Positions 41,852 to 52,870 are shown, counted from the first letter of the stretch. The stretch is DNA of 64,000 bases from Roseiarcus sp963741845 (GCA_963741845.1 CAVUJV010000016.1:620001-684000), one strand, 5' to 3'. The notes: generated from the letters alone by a model not told the origin. Program-made: numbers and translations.

Positions 41852-42571
41852 TCACTCTCCCTTCGCCGGCTCGGCGCTCTGAGCGCCCGCCTCGGCGGAA
41901 ACACGGAACTTGCCGGGAACCGGCGCGTCCTTCGGCAGCGGCTTCTTCACCGCGTCGCGCACGGCGATCCAGCCGCCCGCATGGCCCGGCACCGAGCCCT
42001 GAACCAGGATGAGACCGCGCTCGACATCGGTCTGAACCACCCGCAGGTTCTGGGTCGTCACCTTGTCGACGCCCATGTGGCCGGCCATCTTCTTGTTCTT
42101 CCAGGTCTTGCCGGGGTCCTGACGGCCGCCGGTCGACCCGTGCGAGCGATGCGAGACCGAGACGCCGTGCGTGGCGCGCAGGCCGCCGAAGTTCCACCGC
42201 TTCATCGGACCGGCAAAGCCCTTGCCGATCGTCACGCCGGTGACATCGACATATTGTCCAACAGCGAAGTGATCGGCGGTGATCTCGGCGCCGACGGGGA
42301 TCATCTTGTCCTCGGCGACACGGAATTCCGCGAGACGCATCTTCGGCTCGACATGAGCAATGGCGAAACGGCCACGCTCGGCCTTGGAGACATTCTTGAC
42401 CTTGGCCTTGCCCACGCCGAGTTGAAGCGCGGTGTAGCCGTTCTTTTCCTGCGTGCGGTGCGCGACGACCTGGCAGCCCTCGACCTGGAGGACGGTCACC
42501 GGCACATGATCGCCCGCATCGGTGAAGATCCGGGACATCCCGAGCTTCTTTGCGATGATGCCTGAACGCAT
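41852..42571 (-). CDS. rplC: 50S ribosomal protein L3
   Basis: A 239-residue L3: MRSGIIAKKLGMSRIFTDAG, VTGVTIGKGFAGPMKRWNFG, THGVSVSHRSHGSTGGRQDP (site of Gln methylation in some bacteria) and GHMGVDKVTTQNL. The C-terminal extension of ~20 Ala/Glu-rich residues is typical of alphaproteobacteria. Confidence 0.97.
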   Translation of the reverse strand: MRSGIIAKKLGMSRIFTDAGDHVPVTVLQVEGCQVVAHRTQEKNGYTALQLGVGKAKVKNVSKAERGRFAIAHVEPKMRLAEFRVAEDKMIPVGAEITADHFAVGQYVDVTGVTIGKGFAGPMKRWNFGGLRATHGVSVSHRSHGSTGGRQDPGKTWKNKKMAGHMGVDKVTTQNLRVVQTDVERGLILVQGSVPGHAGGWIAVRDAVKKPLPKDAPVPGKFRVSAEAGAQSAEPAKGE

Positions 42572-42629
42572 TGGCGTTGTTCCTTCGAGGGCGCGCGCTT
42601 TGAACGCTGCGGAGGCGCCCGGCAAATCC

Positions 42630-42938
42630 TTAGAGCTTGATTTCGACGTCGACGCCGGCGGCGAGATCGAGCTTCATGAGCGCGTCGACCGTCTGCGGAG
42701 TCGGATCGACGATGTCGAGAACCCGCTTGTGCGTGCGGATCTCGAACTGCTCACGCGACTTCTTGTCGACATGGGGCGAGCGGTTCACGGTGAACTTCTC
42801 GATCCGCGTCGGCAGCGGAATGGGACCGCGGACCCGGGCGCCCGTGCGCTTGGCGGTGGACACAATCTCCTTGGTGGAGGTGTCGAGCACTCGGTGATCA
42901 AACGCCTTGAGGCGGATCCGGATGTTTGTCGTGTTCAT
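42630..42938 (-). CDS. rpsJ: 30S ribosomal protein S10 (NusE)
   Basis: A 102-residue S10: MNTTNIRIRLKAFDHRVLDT, RVRGPIPLPTRIEKFTVNRS and PHVDKKSREQFEIRTHKRVL. It is also the NusE antitermination partner. It heads the S10 operon, 65 bases after tuf with no evident promoter, so read-through from tuf is likely. Confidence 0.97.
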   Translation of the reverse strand: MNTTNIRIRLKAFDHRVLDTSTKEIVSTAKRTGARVRGPIPLPTRIEKFTVNRSPHVDKKSREQFEIRTHKRVLDIVDPTPQTVDALMKLDLAAGVDVEIKL

Positions 42939-43003
42939 TTGATCTCAAATCCCTGGCCGGCCCGGGCGGGGCGAAAGCCGCCCCGCCCATTTCTCCGGAA
43001 GTC

Positions 43004-44194
<1,191 letters not shown>

Positions 44195-44242
44195 GGCCGG
44201 ACTCCTTCTCGTGACTCTTTAGTTTTGACCCGCGGGAACCGC

Positions 44243-46318
44243 TTACTTGAACTTCTCGATGATCTCGGACGCGATATTCGCCGGGACCTGCTCGTAGTGA
44301 TCGAACTGCATCGTGAAGTTCGCGCGGCCCTGCGTGCCTGAACGCAACTGGTTGACGTAACCGAACATGTTGGACAGCGGCACCATCGCGTTGATGACAA
44401 CGGCGTTGGCGCGCATGTCCTGTCCCTGCACCTGCCCGCGACGGGACAGAAGATCGCCCATCACGAAACCGGTGTGCTCCTCCGGAGTGACAACCTCGAC
44501 CTTCATGATGGGCTCGAGCAGCACGGAGCCGCCCTTCTGCAGGCCCTCGCGGAAGGCCGCGCGGGAGGCGATTTCGAAGGCGAGCGCCGAGGAGTCGACG
44601 TCGTGATAGGCGCCGTCAACGAGCGTGGCCTTCACGTCAACCACCGGGAAGCCCGCCAGGACGCCCGACCCCATGACGCTGTTGATGCCCTTTTCGACGC
44701 CGGGAATGTATTCCTTCGGCACCGCGCCGCCAACAATCTTGGATTCGAACGAAGACCCCGCGCCCGCTTCCGCCGGCTCGAACACCAGAACGACCTTCGC
44801 GAACTGACCGGTGCCGCCCGTCTGCTTCTTGTGGGTGTAATTGATCTCGGTTTTCTTCGTCAGCCTCTCGCGATAGGCGACCTGCGGCGCGCCGATGCTC
44901 GCATCAACCTTGTAGGTGCGCTTGAGGATGTCGACTTTGATGTCGAGGTGAAGTTCGCCCATCCCCTTGAGGATGGTCTGTCCGGACTCCTGATCGGTCG
45001 AGACGCGGAAGGACGGATCCTCGGCGGCCAGCTTCGCCAGCGCGACGCCGAGCTTCTCCTGGTCGGCTTTCGACTTCGGCTCGATCGCGATCTCGATGAC
45101 AGGCTCCGGGAACTCCATCTTCTCGAGGATGACCGGCTTCTGCATGTCGCACAGGGTGTCGCCGGTGCGGGTGTCCTTGAGGCCCGCGAGCGCAACGATG
45201 TCGCCGGCGTAGGCTTCCTTGATGTCCTCGCGGTTGTTGGCGTGCATGAGCAGCATGCGGCCAACCCGCTCTTTCTTGTCCTTGGTCGAGTTGAGGACCG
45301 TCGTCCCCGATTCGATCTTGCCCGAATAGACGCGGCAGAAGGTGATCGTGCCGACGAAAGGATCGTCCATGATCTTGAAGCCGAGCATGGAGAACGGGTC
45401 GGAATTGTTCGGCATGCGAACGATTTCTTCCCCCGTATTGACGTCGATACCCTTGATGCCGCCGCGATCGATCGGCGAAGGCAGATAGTCGACGACCGCG
45501 TCGAGCAGCGGCTGCACGCCCTTGTTCTTGAAGGCCGAGCCGCAGAGCACCGGAACGAACGAAATCTGCTTCACCGCCTTGCGGATACAGCGCTTCAGCG
45601 CGTCAATGTCGGGCTCCTTGCCGTCGAGATAGGCGCCCATCACGTCATCGTCCATCTCGACCGCGGCCTCGATCAGGATGTGACGGTACTCTTCGGCCTT
45701 GGCCTTGAGGTCGGCCGGGATTTCTTCGTCGTGATATTTCGCGCCGAGTCCCTCATCCTCCCAGACGACGGCCTTCATACGCAGAAGGTCGATGATGCCC
45801 TTGAAGTTCGATTCGGATCCAATCGGCAGCTGGATGCAGATCGGACGACCGCCGACCTTGGTGTTGATCTCTTCGACGCAGCGGAAGAAGTCGGCGCCGA
45901 TCTTGTCCATCTTGTTGACGAAGACGATGCGCGGCACGTTGTATTTGTCGGCCTGGCGCCAGACGGTCTCGGTCTGCGGTTCGACGCCCTGATTGCCGTC
46001 GAGCACGCATACGGCGCCGTCGAGCACGCGCAGCGAACGCTCGACCTCGATGGTGAAGTCGACGTGGCCGGGCGTGTCGATGATGTTCAGGCGCTTGTCC
46101 TGCCAGAACGTCGTCGTCGCGGCGGAGGTAATGGTGATGCCGCGTTCCTGCTCCTGCTCCATCCAGTCCATCGTGGCGGCGCCGTCATGGACTTCGCCGA
46201 TCTTATGGGACTTGCCGGAATAGTAGAGAATGCGCTCGGTCGTCGTCGTCTTTCCGGCATCGATGTGGGCCATGATGCCGAAATTACGGTAGTCTTCGAT
46301 AGCGTGGCTGCGCGCCAT
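44243..46318 (-). CDS. fusA: Elongation factor G
   Basis: A 691-residue translocase: AHIDAGKTTTTERILYYSGK near residue 17, DTPGHVDFTIEVERSLRVLD near 80, NKMDKIGADFF near 135, and the domain IV/V sequences GVLAGFPVVDVKATLVDGAY and GYVNQLRSGTQGRANFTMQF. It lies between rpsG and tuf as in other str operons. Confidence 0.98.
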   Translation of the reverse strand: MARSHAIEDYRNFGIMAHIDAGKTTTTERILYYSGKSHKIGEVHDGAATMDWMEQEQERGITITSAATTTFWQDKRLNIIDTPGHVDFTIEVERSLRVLDGAVCVLDGNQGVEPQTETVWRQADKYNVPRIVFVNKMDKIGADFFRCVEEINTKVGGRPICIQLPIGSESNFKGIIDLLRMKAVVWEDEGLGAKYHDEEIPADLKAKAEEYRHILIEAAVEMDDDVMGAYLDGKEPDIDALKRCIRKAVKQISFVPVLCGSAFKNKGVQPLLDAVVDYLPSPIDRGGIKGIDVNTGEEIVRMPNNSDPFSMLGFKIMDDPFVGTITFCRVYSGKIESGTTVLNSTKDKKERVGRMLLMHANNREDIKEAYAGDIVALAGLKDTRTGDTLCDMQKPVILEKMEFPEPVIEIAIEPKSKADQEKLGVALAKLAAEDPSFRVSTDQESGQTILKGMGELHLDIKVDILKRTYKVDASIGAPQVAYRERLTKKTEINYTHKKQTGGTGQFAKVVLVFEPAEAGAGSSFESKIVGGAVPKEYIPGVEKGINSVMGSGVLAGFPVVDVKATLVDGAYHDVDSSALAFEIASRAAFREGLQKGGSVLLEPIMKVEVVTPEEHTGFVMGDLLSRRGQVQGQDMRANAVVINAMVPLSNMFGYVNQLRSGTQGRANFTMQFDHYEQVPANIASEIIEKFK

Positions 46319-46349
46319 GACGATTGGATCCCCGTTGCCTGAACGCCGC

Positions 46350-46820
46350 TTACCAGCGGTAATGCGCGAACGCGCGGTTCGCTTCAGCCATCCGGTGCGT
46401 ATCCTCGCGCTTCTTTACCGCCGCGCCGCGATTGTTCGAGGCGTCGAGCAACTCGGCGGACAGGCGGTCCACCATGGTCTTGTCGTTGCGGTCGCGCGCG
46501 GCCGCGATGATCCAGCGAATCGCAAGCGCCTGCCGGCGGTCCGTGCGGACTTCGACCGGAACCTGGTAGGTGGCGCCGCCGACGCGGCGGGACTTCACCT
46601 CGATCGTCGGCGCAACATTCTCGAGCGCCTGCTTGAACACCGCGAGCGGATCGGTCTTGACCTTCGCCTCGACGTTCTCGAGCGCGCCATAGACGATCTG
46701 CTCGGCGACCGACTTCTTGCCCTCGTACATGATGGTGTTCATGAACTTCGCCACCACCACGTCGCCGAACTTGGCGTCCGGGATGATCTCTCGTTTTTCA
46801 GCGCTATGTCGGCGGGACAT
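46350..46820 (-). CDS. rpsG: 30S ribosomal protein S7
   Basis: A 156-residue S7: MSRRHSAEKREIIPDAKFGD, VAKFMNTIMYEGKKSVAEQI and RRVGGATYQVPVEVRTDRRQ, ending MAEANRAFAHYRW. The ATG at 46820 is preferred over a longer frame into the rpsL spacer. In E. coli it represses the str operon. Confidence 0.97.
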   Translation of the reverse strand: MSRRHSAEKREIIPDAKFGDVVVAKFMNTIMYEGKKSVAEQIVYGALENVEAKVKTDPLAVFKQALENVAPTIEVKSRRVGGATYQVPVEVRTDRRQALAIRWIIAAARDRNDKTMVDRLSAELLDASNNRGAAVKKREDTHRMAEANRAFAHYRW

Positions 46821-46894
46821 GGGCCTAACTCTCTCTTCGTCATGGCCGAACGAGCCGGCCATCGATTGAAATTCGTGCGGGAGGTCCGCTCAGA

Positions 46895-47266
46895 TCACTT
46901 CGGCCGCTTGGCGCCGTATTTCGAACGGCGCTGCTTGCGGTCCTTGACGCCCTGCGTATCGAGAACGCCGCGCAGGATGTGGTAGCGCACGCCCGGCAGG
47001 TCCTTGACGCGGCCGCCGCGGATCATGACGACCGAGTGCTCCTGCAGATTGTGGCCCTCGCCGGGAATGTAGCCGATGACCTCGAAACCGTTGGTCAGGC
47101 GGACCTTGGCGACCTTGCGAAGCGCCGAGTTCGGCTTCTTCGGCGTCGTCGTATAGACGCGCGTGCAGACGCCGCGCTTCTGCGGGCTCGCCTCCAGGTG
47201 GCGCGCCTTCTCGCGATAGGTCTTCGGTTGCCGCGGCTTGCGGATCAACTGGCTGATCGTCGGCAT
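46895..47266 (-). CDS. rpsL: 30S ribosomal protein S12
   Basis: A 123-residue S12: MPTISQLIRKPRQPKTYREK, TRVYTTTPKKPNSALRKVAK (contains the PNSALRK streptomycin/decoding region) and LQEHSVVMIRGGRVKDLPGV. The Lys-43/Lys-88 equivalents are wild-type-like. It begins the str operon. Confidence 0.97.
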   Translation of the reverse strand: MPTISQLIRKPRQPKTYREKARHLEASPQKRGVCTRVYTTTPKKPNSALRKVAKVRLTNGFEVIGYIPGEGHNLQEHSVVMIRGGRVKDLPGVRYHILRGVLDTQGVKDRKQRRSKYGAKRPK

Positions 47267-47817
47267 GTCGAGCCCTTAACTTCCCGTCCTGGCGTCCGGC
47301 CGAAGCCGGACTTAGAAAATCCGTCGCCCATCGCGCATATCGGGGCAGCCCGATACACGAAACCAACAGCGCCCAGAAAACCCTCGCGGGTTCGGGCGCC
47401 GCCAAAAGCAGAGGATCACGGGGAGCCCCGCGATCATGCCAGATAGAAACGGCCCCTATCAGGGCCGGATTTGGCTCGTCGATGAGATCGTCAGTGTTTA
47501 GAGCCGTTAGGTATCGGACGCGGCGTCCTATACAGCGAAGCTCTACGACCTGCCGAAAGCGCGCGGACAATATCCACGCCCCTCGCGCCCGTCAACCCCT
47601 TTCCACGCCGGGAATGACGGTCCGGCAGGAAAATCTTAACGCAACGACGAACCGAGAGGCCGATCGTCTCCGAAGGACCGTCCCGCGCTTCGTGCGGCAT
47701 TGGGCGCGGCGGCTCCTTTCTTGTTATATGGGGCCGGCCCGGCGATCTGTCACGACCGACCCGCCAGTCCGCGGCGAGACGCGGGCGAATTCGCCTGAAG
47801 AAACGGGGAGCGGCCCG
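47267..47817. other. Intergenic region upstream of rpsL (leader) and of the CDF gene
   Basis: These 551 bases hold a candidate str promoter (47567-47595) that would give a ~300-base leader, and a G/C-rich hairpin near 47430-47460. No gene, tRNA or riboswitch was recognised. Confidence 0.6.
47567..47595 (-). promoter_or_regulatory. Candidate promoter of the str (rpsL-rpsG-fusA-tuf) operon
   Basis: On the minus strand, TTGACG (47590-47595) and TATTGT (47567-47572) have a 17-base spacer. It lies about 300 bases upstream of rpsL. It is the best -35/-10 pair in the interval. Confidence 0.5.
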
Positions 47818-48765
47818 ATGCGAACGATCCCCGAAGGCCCAGAGGCCATCGCCGCCGCGACGGCGCTCAAGCGCTGGTCAATCTCTGTCACGCTGACGGT
47901 CGCGACCGTGCTGGCGCTGGCCAAATTCGCCGGCTGGATCCTGACCGGCTCGATGGCGCTGCTCGCCGCCGCGATCGATGCGCTGGTCGACACCGGCGCC
48001 AGCATCGTCACCCTGCTCGGGGTGCGATATGCGCAGCAGCCGCCCGACCACGATCACCGATTCGGTCATGGCAAGGGCGAAGCGGTCGCCGCCTTCACCC
48101 AGGCGACCTTTCTGGCCGGCGCCGCCGTCACCCTCGCCTTCCAGTCGATCGAGCGGCTGTTCTCTCCCGTGCCGCTCGAATTGCTGGCGATCGGCGTCTG
48201 GGTGATCGTGGCGAGCCTTGTCGCCGCCTGCGGGCTCGTGGCCCTCCAGACCTATGTGGTGCGAAAGACCGGCTCGACCGCCATCAGGGCCGACCGCGCC
48301 CACTACGCCACCGACATCGCCTTCAACGCCGCCGTCCTCGTCGCGCTCGCCGTCACCGAATGGACAGGCTGGACCCGCGCCGACCCGATTTTCGCGCTCG
48401 GGATCGCCGCTTACATGCTATGGAGCGCCTACGGCATCGTCGGCGAAGCGCTCGAACAGCTTCTGGACCGCGAACTACCCTCCGACGATCGACGCCGAAT
48501 CAAGGAAGCGGTGCGCGCCTGTCCCGGCGTCCGCGACATCCACGACCTCAGGACGCGCTTTTCGGGAGACCGGACTTTTGTCGAATATCACCTCGAAGTC
48601 GACCCCGGCGTCAGCGTGGTCGAGGGGCATGCCATTGGAGACGCAACCGAAGCCGCGGTTCAGAAGCTTCTGCCCGGGCAGGTCGAGGCGACCGCCCATA
48701 TCGAGCCACACGGCATCCTCGACGAGCGGCTCGACCACGCCGTGGCGCAACATTCTTCGACTTGA
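47818..48765 (+). CDS. Cation diffusion facilitator transporter, FieF-like
   Basis: A 315-residue CDF antiporter with about six spans. LLAAAIDALVDTGASIVTLL carries two Asp of the transport site and HDHRFGHGKGEAVAAFTQAT is the diagnostic loop; DRAHYATDIAFNAAVLVALA provides the HxxxD part of the second half-site. The cytoplasmic C-terminal domain begins about residue 215 (RIKEAVRACPGVRDIHDLRT). It exports Zn2+, Fe2+ or similar ions. The ATG at 47818 with AAACGGGGAG upstream decides the start. It is followed by a second CDF gene after 12 bases. Confidence 0.9.
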   Translation: MRTIPEGPEAIAAATALKRWSISVTLTVATVLALAKFAGWILTGSMALLAAAIDALVDTGASIVTLLGVRYAQQPPDHDHRFGHGKGEAVAAFTQATFLAGAAVTLAFQSIERLFSPVPLELLAIGVWVIVASLVAACGLVALQTYVVRKTGSTAIRADRAHYATDIAFNAAVLVALAVTEWTGWTRADPIFALGIAAYMLWSAYGIVGEALEQLLDRELPSDDRRRIKEAVRACPGVRDIHDLRTRFSGDRTFVEYHLEVDPGVSVVEGHAIGDATEAAVQKLLPGQVEATAHIEPHGILDERLDHAVAQHSST

Positions 48766-48777
48766 CGGACCGGTCCT

Positions 48778-49755
48778 GTGACGCACGCCCATCCGGACGA
48801 TTCCGGCCACGATCACAGGGCCGACGCGCATGATCACGCTCATCCGCATGAGCCCGGGGCCCATGGTCACACGCATGCGCCGGCGGACTTCGGGCGCGCC
48901 TTCGCCATCGGCATGGCCCTCAATCTCGGGTTCGTCGTCGCCGAAGTCGTCTTTGGCCTGATGGCCAATTCCATGGCGCTCCTTTCGGACGCCGGACACA
49001 ATCTCTCGGACGTCCTCGGGCTGGGCGCCGCATGGCTCGCGAGCGACCTCGTCAAGCGCGCGCCCTCCGCGCGCCTCACTTACGGCTTGCGCGGCTCCAG
49101 CATCCTCGCCGCGCTCTTCAACGCGGTTTTCCTGCTGCTGACGATTGGCGCGATCTCCTGGGAGGCGATCCTGCGATTCGCCCACCCCGCCCCCGTGGCC
49201 GAGGGTATCGTGATGGCGGTCGCGGCGGCGGGCATCGTGGTCAACGGCGTCACCGCCTGGCTCTTCGCCTCCGGACAAAAGGACGACATCAACCTGCGCG
49301 GCGCCTTTCTGCACATGGCGTCCGACACAGCGGTGTCGGCGGGAGTGGTCGTGGCGGGCTTTGCGATCCTGATGACCGGCTGGCTCTGGCTCGATCCGGT
49401 CGTCGCCCTCGTCATCAACGGGATCATTGTCTGGGGAACTTTGGGACTTCTGCGCGAGGCGCTCGCCATGTCGATGGCGGCCGTTCCCTCCAGCGTCGAT
49501 CCGGTCGAGGTCCGCGCCTTCCTCTCGGGCCGCCCCGGAGTCTCCTCCATCCACGACCTTCACGTCTGGGCCATGAGCACGACCGAGACGGCGCTCACCT
49601 GCCATCTCGTCATGCCGGGCGGCCATCCGGGCGACGCCTTCCTGCATCGGCTCTGCGAGGACCTGGCTGGCAAATTCCGCATCAGCCACGCCACATTCCA
49701 GGTTGAGATCGACCCGTCCATGGCCTGCGCGCTTGCCCCCGACGAAGTCGTCTGA
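48778..49755 (+). CDS. Cation diffusion facilitator transporter, ZitB/CzcD-like
   Basis: A 325-residue CDF with a His/Asp-rich N-terminus (residues 2-35; HAHPDDSGHDHRADAHDHAH and more) that typically binds zinc. Six spans follow; MALLSDAGHNLSDVLGLGAA and LHMASDTAVSAGVVVAGFAI supply the HxxxD pairs of the zinc site. The C-terminal cytoplasmic domain ends in FRISHATFQVEID. The start is a GTG at 48778, without a strong ribosome-binding site. It is the second gene of a CDF pair. Confidence 0.9.
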   Translation: MTHAHPDDSGHDHRADAHDHAHPHEPGAHGHTHAPADFGRAFAIGMALNLGFVVAEVVFGLMANSMALLSDAGHNLSDVLGLGAAWLASDLVKRAPSARLTYGLRGSSILAALFNAVFLLLTIGAISWEAILRFAHPAPVAEGIVMAVAAAGIVVNGVTAWLFASGQKDDINLRGAFLHMASDTAVSAGVVVAGFAILMTGWLWLDPVVALVINGIIVWGTLGLLREALAMSMAAVPSSVDPVEVRAFLSGRPGVSSIHDLHVWAMSTTETALTCHLVMPGGHPGDAFLHRLCEDLAGKFRISHATFQVEIDPSMACALAPDEVV

Positions 49756-49762
49756 GCCGAGC

Positions 49763-50356
49763 ATGGAGGCAGCAAGTCTCTCGAAGGGCGAGCCCGCGCT
49801 CGAACCCGAATTCTTCCGCCAGGACGTCGTCGACGCGGCCCGCGCGCTGATCGGCGTGCGGCTGCTGGTCGAGGGCGTTGGCGGCGTGATCGTCGAGACG
49901 GAAGCCTATCATTACAGCGAACCGGCCTCGCACGCCCATCGCGGACAGACCGCGCGCAACGCCGTGATGTTCGGGCCGCCCGCGCATGCCTATGTGTATC
50001 AAAGCTACGGCCTGCACTTCTGCCTGAACTTCATATGCGGGCCTGAACCCGGCGCGGGCGTGCTGATCCGGGCGCTCGAGCCGGGCGACGGCCTTGCGGT
50101 CATGTCGGCGCGGCGCGGGACAAACGATCCGCGAAACCTGTGCTCAGGCCCCGGCAAGCTGTGTCAGGCGCTCGGCGTCACGCGCCCCGAACACAACGGG
50201 CGGGCGCTCGATCGGCCGCCCTTCGCGCTTTCCCGCGCCTGGATCGTCCCCCGGAAGGAGATCGCGGCCGGCGTCAGGATCGGCATCAGCAAGGCGGTCG
50301 ACACGCCCTGGCGCTTCGGCCTCAAGGGCTCGCCCTTTCTCAGCCGCCGTTTCTGA
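49763..50356 (+). CDS. DNA-3-methyladenine glycosylase (AAG/MPG family)
   Basis: A 197-residue enzyme. Catalytic region VIVETEAYHYSEPASHAHRG near residue 45 (the Glu activates water), then GPPAHAYVYQSYGLHFCLNF, LIRALEP, CSGPGKLCQALGV and RIGISKAVDTPWRF. It excises alkylated purines and hypoxanthine. The ATG at 49763 lies seven bases after the preceding CDF stop, suggesting a shared transcript. Confidence 0.92.
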   Translation: MEAASLSKGEPALEPEFFRQDVVDAARALIGVRLLVEGVGGVIVETEAYHYSEPASHAHRGQTARNAVMFGPPAHAYVYQSYGLHFCLNFICGPEPGAGVLIRALEPGDGLAVMSARRGTNDPRNLCSGPGKLCQALGVTRPEHNGRALDRPPFALSRAWIVPRKEIAAGVRIGISKAVDTPWRFGLKGSPFLSRRF

Positions 50357-50407
50357 GCTAGCAGGCTCCGAAGGCGACATAAGGAAACGACGGGAGGAAT
50401 CCGGACG

Positions 50408-51809
50408 ATGACGATTCGCGAAGAGCGAACCGCGCCAAAGTCGCTGGCCAGTTCGACGATCCTCGTCGTTGTCGCGGCCTATGCGGCGGCTTTCGTCGTG
50501 TTCGGCCTGCTTCGTTCAGTCCCCGGCGTCGGTCGTCCGGGGCCTGTGGGCTATCCTCACCACTCGCGACGCGCTGCTCACCGACTATTTCGGCGTCGGA
50601 GGCATTGGCGGCGGCTGCGTCAGCGCGGGCCTGCTGACGCTCGCGGCCTGTTGCGTTTACTGGCGCGCCGGCGCGCAGATGACCGGCGCGGCGGTCGCGT
50701 GTCTCTTTCTCGTTCTCGGCTTCGGCCTCTTCGGCAAGAATCTCCTCAATGTCTGGCCGATCGTCGCCGGCGTCTGGCTCTATGCGAAATTCCGCGGGGA
50801 GCCGTTTCATAGCCATCTCAACACGGCCTTCTTCGGCGCGGCCCTCGCGCCGGTCTTCACGGAAATTCTGTTCAGCACGACGCTCGCGCCGGCGATCAGC
50901 GTTCCGCTGGCGCTCGCGACCGGACTTGCGATCGGCTTCATGCTTCCGCCCGCCGCTGCGCAACTCTTTCGCGCGCATATGGGCTTCAGCCTCTACAATA
51001 TGGGATTTACCGCGGGCATCGTGGGGACGATCGTCGTGGCCATGTACAAGGCTTACGGCTTCGTGCCCGACCCCGTCTTCATATGGACGCGCGAGTCGCA
51101 GGCGCTGCTCGTCGTCTTTCTCGCCCTGTTCTTCGGCTCGATGCTGGCGGCCGGTTACGGCCTGGACCGCGAAGCGTTCGCGCGCCTGCCCGACATCCTG
51201 AAGGAGCCCGGCCGCTCGCCCACGGATTTCATCGCGCTGGCCGGCTTCGGGGCGACGCTCGTCAATATGGGCCTCGCCGGGGCGATCGGCCTGATCTACG
51301 TGGTGGCGATCGGCGGCGACCTCAATGGCCCGACCATCGGCGCCATCCTGACGATCGTCGGCTTCGCCGCCTACGGCAAGCACGCCCGCAACATCACGCC
51401 GATCATACTCGGCGTTTTCCTCGGTTCGCTGGCGCGCCCCTGGCATGCCTCCGACCCGTCCGTCACGCTCGCGGCCCTGTTCGGGACCACCCTCGCGCCG
51501 ATTGCGGGCCGCTTCGGCTTCGGCTGGGGCGTGGTCGCGGGCCTCGTGCATTCGTCCGCCGCGATGACGGTCGGCCCGCTGCATGCCGGACTGAACCTCT
51601 ACAACAACGGCTTCGCGGCGGGCATCGTTGCGTCCCTGCTCGTGCCGGTGATCGTCGCGATCCGCGCGGGCTTCGGCTATCGCGACGACCTCGACGCGGA
51701 GGCCGCCGCGAAGGCGGAGGCGGCGAAGGCCGCTATTCCTCCGCCCCCTCGCCGAAACGCCGCGGCGGAAGCAGGAACATCCAGGAGACCAGAACGAAAG
51801 GAGCCGTGA
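50408..51809 (+). CDS. DUF1576 membrane protein, frameshifted near its N-terminus
   Basis: About ten hydrophobic spans with the DUF1576 pattern: LLTDYFGVGGIGGG, GLFGKNLLNVWPIVAGVWLY, MGFSLYNMGFTAGIVGTIVV and AGLNLYNNGFAAGIVASLLV. The natural start is the ATG at 50408 (MTIREERTAPKSLASSTILV, then a span), preceded by GGGAGG. The frame changes near 50505-50510: after FVVFGLL the continuation VQSPASVVRGLWAIL lies one base off. From 50469 the second frame alone gives a 446-residue product lacking the first span. The function is unknown; it is probably a transporter. The 3' end overlaps the convergent urea transporter by 77 bases. Confidence 0.75.
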
Positions 51810-52719
51810 GCGCCGGGATCGCAAAGGGCCGCAATGCGACATTGAGCGCAGCCTGCGCGATGACGGTGAAGACGACGCCGAGCGCGGCATAGGCGGCGAT
51901 CCTGGGGCTCGGCCGGTGGAACGTCACGCCGAGCGCGATCGCCGTCAGCACCGGGCTGAACCCGAGCAGGCCTTGCGAGACGAGGTCGCTCTCGGCGCCG
52001 AAAAGATGCGCCACGATCACAGCGAGAATCGCCCCGCCGAGCGCGAAGGCGGCGGCCGCGACGGAGTTCACGGCAAGTCCGGCGAGCATGAGCAGAGCGG
52101 AAACGACGCTCGCTTTCAGGAAGACCTGAGAGATGGACATGAGCGCGCCGGCGAGGAATGCGCCTGCGCCGAGCGCAAGGCTGGCTGCGGGTTCGAAAGG
52201 CGCGACGACCTGGCCCGACGGCAGGGCCGTTCCCGGGAGGCCCGCGAAGCCATAAGACGCCAGCAGCAGGATCCAGGTCACGATGACGAAGGGAAAGGTC
52301 AGGGCCGGCGCCTCGAAGGGCTTCAGCGTGTTCGCCGCGCCGAGCGTCACGATGGTCGAGACCGCGCCGCCGATGACCACATAGGCCCAGAGCAACAGCC
52401 CCGGCGCGAGAAAGGTCGGCAGCGCGAGCCCCACGAGCACGCCGTTGTAGCCGCAAAGGCCAGCCCCGAGCGTCGCCCGATCGACCTTCATCCACTGGCC
52501 GGTCAGCGTCGCGGCGACGAGGCCGAGCAGACCGCCGAAGAAGATGGAGGGCGCGCCAGCCGCGACGGAGCCCCACGCGACGGCCACGAGGAAGAGCAGT
52601 CCCGTCAGCGGATTGTCCTGCAACATCACCTGCCCCACGCCGCGCAGGTTGACGTCGACAAAACGCAGGATGGCGGACGAGGCGCAGGCGGCCTCCCACC
52701 GCGCGAGCGCTTCCTTCAT
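51733..52719 (-). CDS. Urea transporter (UT family)
   Basis: A 328-residue protein with about ten spans in two repeats. The first repeat has LRGVGQVMLQDNPLTGLLFL and GLCGYNGVLVGLALP; the second has LLGFSPVLTAIALGVTFHRP. These are signatures of the UT (SLC14-like) channels that pass urea. GGAAACG-type bases precede the ATG at 52719. It overlaps the convergent DUF1576 gene at the 3' ends. No urease genes are in the window. Confidence 0.9.
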   Translation of the reverse strand: MKEALARWEAACASSAILRFVDVNLRGVGQVMLQDNPLTGLLFLVAVAWGSVAAGAPSIFFGGLLGLVAATLTGQWMKVDRATLGAGLCGYNGVLVGLALPTFLAPGLLLWAYVVIGGAVSTIVTLGAANTLKPFEAPALTFPFVIVTWILLLASYGFAGLPGTALPSGQVVAPFEPAASLALGAGAFLAGALMSISQVFLKASVVSALLMLAGLAVNSVAAAAFALGGAILAVIVAHLFGAESDLVSQGLLGFSPVLTAIALGVTFHRPSPRIAAYAALGVVFTVIAQAALNVALRPFAIPALTAPFVLVSWMFLLPPRRFGEGAEE

Positions 52720-52816
52720 GCGTTTCCTCCCGTGGCGCGGCGCATCCGCCCCGCTTCGTCGTTCCGTCGCGCCTCATTAAGCCACGAATGCGGGTGCGAG
52801 GGAACGCCGCCGCGCC

Positions 52817-52849
52817 TCGCGCCAAAAAAGAAGCCGCCCGAAGGCGGCT
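52817..52849 (-). terminator. Terminator of the Gly-rich PEP-CTERM locus (33-base repeat, copy 1)
   Basis: On the minus strand AGCCGCC and GGCGGCT pair around TTCG and are followed by a T-rich run (TTCTTTTTTGG). The 33 bases are identical to 55684-55716 after rpoC. Confidence 0.85.
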
Positions 52850-52870
52850 GGCGATATGAGTGTCACGGCG

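Noticed and set aside
44474..46342. A 622-codon plus-strand frame opposite fusA
   Set aside because: Antisense of EF-G; no start signal or domain.
47267..47817. tRNA or riboswitch in the rpsL leader
   Set aside because: No cloverleaf or known riboswitch motif could be assembled by eye; only hairpins of unclear meaning are present.
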